From: Candidatus Sumerlaeota bacterium
GTDB lineage: Bacteria > Sumerlaeota > Sumerlaeia > SLMS01 > JAHLLQ01
Direction of reading: 5' to 3'
Assembly (NCBI GenBank): GCA_030156535.1
Contig: JASGMJ010000016.1
Span: forward strand, 62,001 to 126,000
DNA: 64,000 nucleotides
The notes beneath the pieces were generated by a model. That model saw only the letters and a list, made by a program, of their open reading frames with translations, was not told the origin of the DNA and did not search any database. The translations under genes were made by a program, and so were the position numbers. Shown here piece after piece: positions 26,818-34,393 of this stretch; the first letter of the stretch is position 1, and the number at the start of each line of letters is the position of its first letter.

Positions 26818-27849
26818 ATGAAAGCTCGCGTCACTCCCGCCAAGCTGCGCACCCGTCATCCGTTCGGCATTTCGCGCGGCACCACCACCGAGAGCAACGT
26901 GGTGCTCGTCGAACTCGAAGGAGGCGGCCTCGGCGAATGTTCGCCCGTGCGCTACTACAACCAATCCCCGGAAGAGGCCGTTGACCTGATCCACGAGATG
27001 GTCGCGGGCGTGACGATGGACAATTTGTTCGACCTCGATGCCCACGCCCGCCGCGCCCGCGAAATCGCCCCGAAGCACTCCTCCGCCCGCGCCGCGTTCG
27101 ACATCGCCCTGCACGACCGCATTGGCCGCGAACTCGGCGTGCCGCTCTACAAGCTCATGGGCTTCTCCTATCCGGCCAACGCGATGTCGTCCTTCACCAT
27201 CGGTCTCGACACCGACGAGGTCATGGTCGCGAAGACGCATGAGGCGAAGTCCTTTCCGAATCTGAAGATCAAGCTCGGGCGCGACGATGCCGCCCGCGAT
27301 CTCGCCACGATCCGCGCCATCCGCGAGGCAGCCCCGGGCAAGACGATTCGCGTGGACGCCAACGCCGGCTGGTCGCTCGAAACGGCGCTCGAATTTGTCG
27401 CAAAGTGTGGCGATGTGGATTTGGAGTTCATCGAGCAGCCCCTCGCCATTGGCAACTACGAGGGACTGAAGAAGCTGCGCGAGAAGTCGAAGCTCCCCAT
27501 CGTCGTGGACGAGGACGTGCAGGACCTTGCGTCGCTCACCGCACTCGAAGGACGCATCGACGGCATCAACATCAAGCTGATGAAGACCGGCGGCCTCTGG
27601 GAGGCGCGCCAGATGATCGGCTTCGCGCGCGCGCAGGGCTGGAGCGTCATGTTCGGCTGCATGATTGAAAGCGGCATTGGCGTTTGTGCGGCCGCGCATC
27701 TGACCGGTGCGGCGCAGGACATCGATCTCGACGCCGAACTGCTGATCGCCAACAACCCCACGTCGCCCACGATCATGGGCGACGACGGCGCCATCCGCGT
27801 GCCCCACGGGCCGGGACTCGGCATCGAACTCGACCTCTCGCGCCTCTGA
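26818..27849 (+). CDS. Enolase-superfamily enzyme, probable dipeptide epimerase
   Basis: 343 residues, the usual size for the muconate-lactonizing subgroup. The catalytic parts are present: K150-x-K152 (NLKIKLG), metal ligands D180 (VDANAGW), E206 (FIEQPL) and D231 (VVDED), and K253 (INIKLMK). The C-terminal FGCMIESGIGVCAAAHL matches dipeptide epimerases, such as L-Ala-D/L-Glu epimerase, better than o-succinylbenzoate synthase. These epimerases recycle murein peptides. It is 165 bp downstream of the glycosyltransferases and 10 bp before the GT87 gene. No other murein-recycling gene is adjacent, so the substrate is uncertain. Confidence 0.87.
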   Translation: MKARVTPAKLRTRHPFGISRGTTTESNVVLVELEGGGLGECSPVRYYNQSPEEAVDLIHEMVAGVTMDNLFDLDAHARRAREIAPKHSSARAAFDIALHDRIGRELGVPLYKLMGFSYPANAMSSFTIGLDTDEVMVAKTHEAKSFPNLKIKLGRDDAARDLATIRAIREAAPGKTIRVDANAGWSLETALEFVAKCGDVDLEFIEQPLAIGNYEGLKKLREKSKLPIVVDEDVQDLASLTALEGRIDGINIKLMKTGGLWEARQMIGFARAQGWSVMFGCMIESGIGVCAAAHLTGAAQDIDLDAELLIANNPTSPTIMGDDGAIRVPHGPGLGIELDLSRL

Positions 27850-27859
27850 ACTAGCACCG

Positions 27860-29209
27860 ATGACGTTGCCTCTCTCGCCGCGCGCCCGGGTAGCCGAACG
27901 CGCCTTCCTCGTGCTGGCGTGGCTTCTGATCGCGTACCTGCTCGTGTGGCACGGGCTCGTCTTCCCGTTGTCGTCGCCTTCGGCCGACTACGGCAAACAC
28001 TGGTACGCCGCCGTCGCCATTCTCCACGGCGAGAGTCCCTACAAGGGTCCCGATCTCTATCTCGGGTTCAACTACCCGATGTTGACGGGATTCCTCTTTC
28101 TGCACCTGGCGGCCTTCTCGCTCGATGTTGGAGAGACGGTCTGGGAGATTACGAACTTCCTTTTCGTGATCGCCGGTGCGCTTGTGCTTGTGTGGGGATT
28201 CCGGCCCGGCGGGGACGAACGCAACGAAGCGCTGGAGGGAACCGGTGTTATTCCCGGGCTGCGTTCGTTTCTGCGGCGGCACTGGCTGACAACGGTGTTC
28301 CTGCTCGTCGCCAACTACCAACCGCTGCACCGCGTCCTGATCGCGTCGAATCTCGAACCGCTGAACATGTTGCTCGGGGCGATGTTCGTCGCGTTTGCGG
28401 CGCGGCGGCGCGACACGGCGGCGGGCATTACGCTGACGGTGTTCGCGCTGACCAAACTCGCGCCCGTCTTCATTCTCATTCCGCTCGTTGCGATGCGCCG
28501 GTGGCGCATTGTCTTTGCGTCGCTGGGGGCGTTCGCGGTCTACGGGCTCTTCCTGCTCGTCACGGGTTACTGGCGCACCGAGCTGTTTCTCTACACCGAC
28601 GTCGTGCCGCGCATCCCGTTCACCTACATGGACCTTTCCTGCTCGTTGCACCGGTTCGCGGCCTCGGTTCTCGATCCCGCGATTCTCGAAAACGAGGAGG
28701 CCTACAAGGGTCTCGTTTTTAAACTGAACGTTGTGATGATGCTGGTTTATCTGGGGATCGTGGCTTTGTGGATGCGGCTGAAACACCGCGACCCGCTCGT
28801 GTTTCTCGCGTGGGGTTGCTTCATGGTGTTGCCGTTCACGCCGTTGCTGGAAATCAACCACTTCGTCTGGGTGACGGGGGCGGTTTTCCTGCAACTGCAC
28901 GCCTGGCGCACGGGACGCATGAGCGACATCGGCTTCGTGATGTGCGTGGCGTGCTGGGTGGGGATCATGAATCTCGCGTGGGTGTTGTCATTGCCGCGTG
29001 CGCTCGGATTGAACATCCCGACGTTCTATCCGCAGACGTTCATCCTCGTGGTTGTGTTGGCGTTGTCCGGCGCCGTGGCCTTCATGCGCGTGCCCGGCGA
29101 AGAGGACGTTCAAGCTCACCACGGAGACACGGAGGCACGGAGAAACGAAGAACGGCGAGAACAGAATCTGGAAACGGAAAAGAGTTCCGGGAAGTCGCTC
29201 AGTGACTGA
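27860..29209 (+). CDS. Membrane mannosyltransferase-like protein (GT87 / DUF2029)
   Basis: 449 residues with about ten membrane spans. After the first span comes SADYGKHWYAAVAILHGESP, then YKGPDLYLGFNYPMLTGFLF; this DxxxxYxAA...GxSPY...YPP-like pattern is typical of GT87 polyprenol-phosphate-mannose-dependent mannosyltransferases. It starts 10 bp after the enolase gene. The last 30 or so codons (from about 29110) read through a dispersed CACCACGGAG repeat and then a hydrophilic tail, so the original C-terminus has probably been extended by repeat insertion. The donor is probably a polyprenyl-linked sugar; the acceptor is unknown. Confidence 0.82.
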   Translation: MTLPLSPRARVAERAFLVLAWLLIAYLLVWHGLVFPLSSPSADYGKHWYAAVAILHGESPYKGPDLYLGFNYPMLTGFLFLHLAAFSLDVGETVWEITNFLFVIAGALVLVWGFRPGGDERNEALEGTGVIPGLRSFLRRHWLTTVFLLVANYQPLHRVLIASNLEPLNMLLGAMFVAFAARRRDTAAGITLTVFALTKLAPVFILIPLVAMRRWRIVFASLGAFAVYGLFLLVTGYWRTELFLYTDVVPRIPFTYMDLSCSLHRFAASVLDPAILENEEAYKGLVFKLNVVMMLVYLGIVALWMRLKHRDPLVFLAWGCFMVLPFTPLLEINHFVWVTGAVFLQLHAWRTGRMSDIGFVMCVACWVGIMNLAWVLSLPRALGLNIPTFYPQTFILVVVLALSGAVAFMRVPGEEDVQAHHGDTEARRNEERREQNLETEKSSGKSLSD

Positions 29210-29240
29210 GGCGATTCCACCACCAAGACACAAAGGAAGT
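29117..29240 (+). repeat. Dispersed CACCACGGAG repeat, copy 2, with CACCAAGACAC companion
   Basis: CACCACGGAGACACGGAGGC runs from 29117, followed by ACGGAGAAACGAAGAA; the related CACCACCAAGACACAAAGG is at about 29219-29237. The first part is inside the 3' end of the GT87 gene, the second is intergenic. Confidence 0.75.
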
Positions 29241-29417
29241 GGGTGAACCCGGTCTCCCAGGGAGCATCGAAGGCACCACTTTCTCTCCACGCTGTCAGGG
29301 TCTTCCTGCCATGCACGCTTGTTGAAGAAACGATTGGCTGCGCACTGACCACGTGCGGCAAGACGTCATACTGAAAACCGAACTCGAAAACGTCCCCCAC
29401 GAATCACGACGCGCGCG

Positions 29418-30383
29418 TTACTGTGGCGTGGCGTCGAGACGTTCGGCTGTGATGCTCACGTTGATTTGCGTGGGCATGGCGGGAAAGTTCGTTGAATCGA
29501 AGTCGCCGATGAAGACGAGCTGGCCATCGCCTGAGCCGGTGAAGGTGGCAGACTTCAGCCAGCCGCTCTCGGGGTCGAGGACGAAGCGTCCTTCCGTCTG
29601 ACCAAGCAGCTCATAGTTCACCTTTTCTTCGCGTGTGCTCCCCTTCTTCACGCTGAAGTCGGAAACGAGCGCGCCGAGCGCTTCGATCACCGGCTCGCCG
29701 TTTTCCGTCTCGGCGGTGTTGTAGGCTTCCTCGGAGACGACGGAGTAGCTCGATGCCACGACGCGCCGTCCCACCCAATCGCCCGCGATGCCTTTAGGGG
29801 GAGCCGGGGGGAGCACCGTGGCGAGCAGCGCCGTGAATGTTGGCGCGCTGTAGTATTCCTTGATGGTGTCGCTGATCGGCTGATTCGCGACGGTGTCGCC
29901 GCCGAGTGCCTCCAGCATGGAGGCGAGCAGGCTCTCGGCACCTTCGATGCCGATGATTTCGCGCCGCGGAGAAACCGTCAGCGAAACGCGCCCGCCCGAG
30001 ATGGCGGCGAACCCGGCGACGAGTCCGCTCTCCGGGATCGTGTCGGTGTACGAATCGAACGTCACGACCGACCCGTCGGGCATCTGGCGCGAGAGTTTGT
30101 ACGCCTCGACGGCCACGTCGATCACGGCGTTGCCGTTCTCCGCGACTTCGCGTACGCGCCACGACGTCTCGAATTCCTGAAGGGTCTCGATCGGGTTGGC
30201 CTTGCCGAAGATCACGCGGTTGTCCTTCTGGTCGAGCACGAGGGCGTAACGATGTGTCGTTCCGGGCTCGAAGACGATGTGACTCAGCGGATCGGGGGCG
30301 GCGTCCTTGCGGAACAGCGAGCAACCCGAGAAGACGAACGTCAGGAGGAGCAGCGAAGCGAGAGCAAGAAATCGACGTGTCAT
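29418..30383 (-). CDS. Hypothetical lipoprotein, resembling DUF6263 proteins
   Basis: 321 residues. The signal peptide ends LLLTFVFSGC with the lipid-carrying cysteine at about C21, so it is an envelope lipoprotein. The mature part is beta-rich and repeats the pattern of DUF6263-type proteins: FEPGTTHRYALVLDQKDN near the start, and late strands such as YELLGQTEGRFVLDPESGW followed by a C-terminal INVSITAERL. I am not certain of the family match. It is downstream of an LptF/LptG-type permease on the same strand (85 bp gap), so the two may be cotranscribed. No enzymatic motif is visible. Confidence 0.75.
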   Translation of the reverse strand: MTRRFLALASLLLLTFVFSGCSLFRKDAAPDPLSHIVFEPGTTHRYALVLDQKDNRVIFGKANPIETLQEFETSWRVREVAENGNAVIDVAVEAYKLSRQMPDGSVVTFDSYTDTIPESGLVAGFAAISGGRVSLTVSPRREIIGIEGAESLLASMLEALGGDTVANQPISDTIKEYYSAPTFTALLATVLPPAPPKGIAGDWVGRRVVASSYSVVSEEAYNTAETENGEPVIEALGALVSDFSVKKGSTREEKVNYELLGQTEGRFVLDPESGWLKSATFTGSGDGQLVFIGDFDSTNFPAMPTQINVSITAERLDATPQ

Positions 30384-30468
30384 GGCAGGGCTCGTGGCAG
30401 GTGGGAATGGTCTTGCGCGATGGATAGCGAGCGGGGCCGCGGATCACAAACCGTTTTCGCGGATGCCC

Positions 30469-31716
30469 CTAGTGGCGTGAGACGCGCAGGAACATGACGA
30501 GCCCAACGGTGCCGATGGCAATGTTGGGCAGCATGTGCGCCCCGATCGTCGTGATCCACCCGGCGCCCGACGCGCCCACCGTGTTGCCGGCCGTCATCAG
30601 CAGATAGTAAACGATGAGCAGGCCGATGGCGATCAGTGCGGAGAAGGCCTTGGCCTGGGGACGGATCTCCATGGCCAGGGGAATGGCGATCAGGCAGAAT
30701 GTCAGTGTCGCCAGCGGGAGGGAGAAGCGCGAGATCAGGACGTTGCGCGCCGAGAAGTAGCGCTGCCACCGATTGTCGATGCGGCGCCCGTGGCGGTCGT
30801 CCTTCCATACGGGGACGTCCGGGGGGGACTGCATCCAGGCGCGCAACTCTCCGATCGTCATTTCGCGGGGGCTCTTGCCGGCGGCGCGCTCGATGCGCTT
30901 GCTGCCGATGCGGTTGCGCAGGTGCTCGAAGCGGATAACCGTCGTTGTGCTGTTGGGGGATTCGGTGGAGGAGTGGGGGAGCGGCATCCACGTGCCGTCC
31001 TCCAGGTCGAGCGTGAGTTCGGCGGTGGCCGGATCGCCCGTGATGGCGCCGGATTCCGAGAAGATCAGGAACTCGAAGTCGCCCGACCTCGCCGCCGGGG
31101 CCGTCCCATCAGTGGGGAGCACTTCGGACTCGCGCACGCGCATCCGCAGGCTGACGTCGTTCATGTCCAGACGCGCGGGCGCATCCGGCTGCGGGGGAGT
31201 TGCCGAGGGTTCGCCCTGCTCGCCATACGTCAGGGCCAGCGCCGTGCCCTTCGTGCCCAACTCGTCGTACACCCTCCCGGGCTTCAGATTCGTCAGAACG
31301 TGAAACTGCATTTGGTACGTGATCTCGCGCACCTGCGAGAACAGGTTCGGCACGACCGAGTTGTTCGCGGCGATGTGTGCGCAGGAGAGCAGAAAGGCGG
31401 CAACGACGACCGGGGTGAAGGCGCGCAGCACCGAAATGCCCCCGACCCGCATGGCCAGGACTTCATTCTCGCCTGTCAGGCGCCCCACGGCAATCAGTGT
31501 CCCGAGCAGCACGCCCATCGGTACCGTGAACGTCATCAGCGTGCCGGTGACAATCAGGACGAGTTGGCCGAGCAGCGATCCACTCACGCCTGCCTTCAGC
31601 AGTGTGCTGGCAAGCTGGAGCAACTGGGCGAGCAGCAGCACGAGGGTGAAGAACAAGGTGCTGAGAACGACTGGTGCCGTCAGTTCCTTCAGGATGTACA
31701 GACGCAGTGTCTTCAC
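30469..31716 (-). CDS. LPS export permease of the LptF/LptG family
   Basis: 415 residues from GTG at 31716 (KTLRLYILKELTAP); the longer frame to 31782 overlaps the upstream terminator hairpin and is rejected. The family layout is clear: three N-terminal spans with PMGVLLGTLIAVGRLTGENE followed by VLAMRVGGISVLRAF, a periplasmic beta-jellyroll region (about 150-320), and three C-terminal spans. LptF and LptG form the permease that extracts LPS with the LptB ATPase. Only one member is present here, so its partner, if any, lies elsewhere. F or G cannot be decided by eye. Confidence 0.9.
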   Translation of the reverse strand: MKTLRLYILKELTAPVVLSTLFFTLVLLLAQLLQLASTLLKAGVSGSLLGQLVLIVTGTLMTFTVPMGVLLGTLIAVGRLTGENEVLAMRVGGISVLRAFTPVVVAAFLLSCAHIAANNSVVPNLFSQVREITYQMQFHVLTNLKPGRVYDELGTKGTALALTYGEQGEPSATPPQPDAPARLDMNDVSLRMRVRESEVLPTDGTAPAARSGDFEFLIFSESGAITGDPATAELTLDLEDGTWMPLPHSSTESPNSTTTVIRFEHLRNRIGSKRIERAAGKSPREMTIGELRAWMQSPPDVPVWKDDRHGRRIDNRWQRYFSARNVLISRFSLPLATLTFCLIAIPLAMEIRPQAKAFSALIAIGLLIVYYLLMTAGNTVGASGAGWITTIGAHMLPNIAIGTVGLVMFLRVSRH

Positions 31717-31749
31717 GGAAGTCCGCCCGGTGAGATCGGAGCCTGGCAC

Positions 31750-31790
31750 GGAAAACAAGAGCCCCACGCCAAGTGTTGGCACGGGGCTCT
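31750..31790 (-). terminator. Rho-independent terminator downstream of the ArsC-like gene
   Basis: On the minus strand AGAGCCCC (31790-31783) pairs with GGGGCTCT (31765-31758), followed by TGTTTTCC. It separates the ArsC-like gene from the LptF/LptG-type gene. Confidence 0.88.
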
Positions 31791-31816
31791 ATCCCAGTAC
31801 GAAGCACGGGCACCAG

Positions 31817-32158
31817 TCAAAGTTCGCGCAGGGCCTTCTCGTCGTATCCGAAGACTGCCACCTTGCCTTTGACCACCACGGGCCGCTTGATCAGCCCGGG
31901 ATCGCGCATCATCAGTTCGATCGCCCCCTTCTTGGTGGGGGGATCGTCCTTCAGCCCATGGTCCCGGTACGCGGACGACCTCGTATTGAGGTAGGCTTTG
32001 ACGTTTTTCGCGTCGATGTGTGTTTCGAGAAGAGACCGGGGGGGTGGATAATCATCCAAGTCCCTGAGATCCAGTTCGTGCCCGAGGCTTTCCAGAAGCT
32101 TGATGGTCTTCCGGCAAGTCGAGCACTTTGGCTTGAAGTATACGGTAACCTTTGCCAT
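31817..32158 (-). CDS. ArsC/Spx/YffB-family thioredoxin-fold protein
   Basis: 113 residues. A thioredoxin-like fold begins VTVYFKPKCSTCRKTIKLLE with a C12-x-x-C15 pair, then LNTRSSAYRDHGL and DPGLIKRPVVV, and ends FGYDEKALREL. This is the ArsC/Spx/YffB pattern (thiol, then KRP and GF/Y blocks). Arsenate reductase activity depends on arginines near the active site and cannot be asserted. Many relatives with CxxC are Spx-like or glutathione-dependent reductases. It is monocistronic: 130 bp precede it and a terminator follows. No ars genes are near. Confidence 0.87.
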   Translation of the reverse strand: MAKVTVYFKPKCSTCRKTIKLLESLGHELDLRDLDDYPPPRSLLETHIDAKNVKAYLNTRSSAYRDHGLKDDPPTKKGAIELMMRDPGLIKRPVVVKGKVAVFGYDEKALREL

Positions 32159-32288
32159 TAGAGCCGCAGTGTCCTTGTAAAGATCGGCATCCTAACAAAC
32201 GTTCCAGCAGGGTAAGGAAAACCCGGTTGGAATTCAAGCGTTTAGTGGGGAACCTGTGGAAAAACTTGGTGTGGATGCCCGCCAGCGC

Positions 32289-33362
32289 TCATCTTAGCGG
32301 GCGGGAACCCTTGCCGCGCGCCCCCAGAAGCGTCCCCATCAGGTTCAATCCCGCCCCGCTGCACAGCGTCACCACGATCAGGTCGTCGATGATCCCGGGG
32401 ATGAAATCGGGGAGCAAAAAGTACGTGATTCCGACGAGAATCCAGACCCCCTTGCGCGCCATTCCGAGCGCTTTTTCCAGCGCTTCGCAGGCCGGATCGT
32501 GCAGTAGGCGGCGCCCGGGAATCACCTCGCGCGCGATGGAATCGTACTCCACCAGTTTGTAGTCCAGCAGCTCGGCGAATGCTCCGGCATCGCTGTCCAG
32601 ATAGACCTTCGTTTCGCCCGTGGACAGGGCTCCCTCGTCGAGCAGGCGCCGCAGGAAGGCGAGCTGGACGGGGGTCAGGTGGGGGCGGAGGGCATCGGGG
32701 ATCAGCAGCGGCCGTTCCCACTGGTTGCGAAAGAATAACCCCAGGAAAATCAGTCCAATAATCGTCTCGGGGGTGGGGTAGAAGAAGAGCCCCACGCCCA
32801 CCACCCCCGCAGCCAGCAGCAGGAATCCGCCCCGCTTGTCCGGCCCGGCCGAGGCCACCAGCACGATCATCACGATGGCATAGAACAGGAAGGTCACGAT
32901 GCCCCGGATCACCTCCACGGCGGCGCTGACTCCCGGGATTCGGCCCATCGCCGCGAAGCCCTCCGTCACCGCCGTCTCCAGAGCCTGCGGGAGCGCGCTT
33001 CCCCCCAGGCGCGGGGAAATGGCCGCACACAGCGGAATGGCCAGGACGGCCACAAGGCTGCCAAGTAGAACATGTTGACTTGTTCGCCGCCAATCGCCGA
33101 GCACCCGCCACTGGAGCGTCATCGTCAGGACAATCAGCAGCGCCATCACCACCCCGGCGGCGAGCACCAGGGGGCCGCGGTCCCACGGTGCCCCCTGACC
33201 CTCGATCAGAAAGAGTGCCGCGCCCAGCAGCAGGCCGCCACGGAAGGCCATTTCGGCGGGGTGCAACTCGCCGGAGGCCCGGTGCAGGGGTTCGGGATCG
33301 GGGGGGGGCTTTTGCGGCTCCGGGGAGGGGCGCAGGAGGTCGGTGCCTGAGTTCGTCACCAT
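32289..33362 (-). CDS. Multi-span membrane protein with DUF1232-like C-terminus
   Basis: 357 residues. After a proline-rich N-terminus come about five or six hydrophobic spans up to residue 215, then a cytosolic segment, then ITYFLLPDFIPGIIDDLIVV, which matches the DUF1232 (YkvA-type) pattern of two helices with a conserved LLPxDxIPxxxxDD motif. DUF1232 proteins are poorly understood. The ATG at 33362 overlaps the end of the upstream gene by 7 bp, so it is coupled to the unknown gene before it. Function unknown. Confidence 0.75.
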   Translation of the reverse strand: MVTNSGTDLLRPSPEPQKPPPDPEPLHRASGELHPAEMAFRGGLLLGAALFLIEGQGAPWDRGPLVLAAGVVMALLIVLTMTLQWRVLGDWRRTSQHVLLGSLVAVLAIPLCAAISPRLGGSALPQALETAVTEGFAAMGRIPGVSAAVEVIRGIVTFLFYAIVMIVLVASAGPDKRGGFLLLAAGVVGVGLFFYPTPETIIGLIFLGLFFRNQWERPLLIPDALRPHLTPVQLAFLRRLLDEGALSTGETKVYLDSDAGAFAELLDYKLVEYDSIAREVIPGRRLLHDPACEALEKALGMARKGVWILVGITYFLLPDFIPGIIDDLIVVTLCSGAGLNLMGTLLGARGKGSRPLR

Positions 33363-34393
33363 TTCCCTCCGGCGTGGTCGTGGATGGGATCGCCTTTCCG
33401 GCCGGTCCAGGTGGTATTGTCGTTTTCCCCGAATGGCATCGAGTGGCCGTGGTAGCGCTTGTTTGCCGTCTGCAATTCGACGCGCAGGCGGCCGACGACG
33501 ATGGCGGGTTTGCCCGCGCTGATGGGCTGGAGTTGCAGCCAGCCGTCCTGCGTCGTCACCCAGCGCAGGGCATTCTGGTAGAGGCTGCGGGCCTCGGCGA
33601 GCTTCACGCGGTCCACCCGGATGCGTCCTGCCTCCTCGACGAGCTTGGCGGCGACGGACTCGTAGCGTTCGGCGAGCCGCACGCGCAGATCGACAACGTC
33701 GGCGGAATTGGTGGACTGGGCGAGCAGGGCGTCGCGGAAGTCGTCGGCGTATTTGGCGCAGGCTTCGGGGCTGTGGGTGGCGTCGAGGTAGAGGCGGGCC
33801 TCTGCCAGCAGGAGGGCCTCGTAGAGCCCCCGGCGCTCCTTGTCGCCGCGAAAGACGGGTTTCAGGGAGTCGATCGTGCCGAGCAGTGTGCCGCTGGTTT
33901 CGCCGAGGCGGACGCGGGCGACGGCGTCGAGGGCGAGCACGACGGCATTTTCGCGGAGCGTCGGGGGATCGGCCGCGGCGATGGCGTCGCGCACGCCTCG
34001 CCAGTCGCCCGCGAGCCTCAACGCTTCCAGCCCGGCAACGAACTCGCGCGTCTGGCGGTCGAGCGTCACCTTCTGGCGGTCCGGCTGCACGCCGGTCAAC
34101 GACGCGGGCAGGGCGTCACGTTCGGATGCGCCCGGCGGATTCCTGTCGCGGTCGGTGAACTTGTAGACGCCGTAAACGACGAGCACGAGCACGGGGAGGG
34201 CGGCGCGCAGCCAGAGTGCCCAGTTGCGGGTGGGTGCGGGTGGGGGCGGGGAGTTTGGCGGGGGCGGAGCAGCCTCGGCGAGAACGATCTCCCAGTCCCC
34301 CGGCCCGACGCGCTCGGCAAGGGGCGCATCGTCCTCCCCGGGGGGATCGGATGGGGTTGTGTCGCCGGGGAGCTTGTGCAGGTCGTCGCTCAT
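33356..34393 (-). CDS. Hypothetical single-span membrane protein
   Basis: 345 residues that I do not recognise. An acidic cytosolic N-terminus and a proline-rich stretch (APPPPNSPPPPAPTRN) precede one membrane span (about 57-78, LWLRAALPVLVLVVYGVYKF). The remainder is a soluble, helix-rich periplasmic domain with a TPR-like feel (FVAGLEALRLAGDWRGVRDA; YEALLLAEARLYLDATHS). The C-terminus is basic and contains HSMPFGENDNTTWTG. Its start overlaps the stop of the GT39-like gene (ATGA) and its stop overlaps the DUF1232 protein start, so all three are coupled. Confidence 0.72.
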   Translation of the reverse strand: MSDDLHKLPGDTTPSDPPGEDDAPLAERVGPGDWEIVLAEAAPPPPNSPPPPAPTRNWALWLRAALPVLVLVVYGVYKFTDRDRNPPGASERDALPASLTGVQPDRQKVTLDRQTREFVAGLEALRLAGDWRGVRDAIAAADPPTLRENAVVLALDAVARVRLGETSGTLLGTIDSLKPVFRGDKERRGLYEALLLAEARLYLDATHSPEACAKYADDFRDALLAQSTNSADVVDLRVRLAERYESVAAKLVEEAGRIRVDRVKLAEARSLYQNALRWVTTQDGWLQLQPISAGKPAIVVGRLRVELQTANKRYHGHSMPFGENDNTTWTGRKGDPIHDHAGGKW

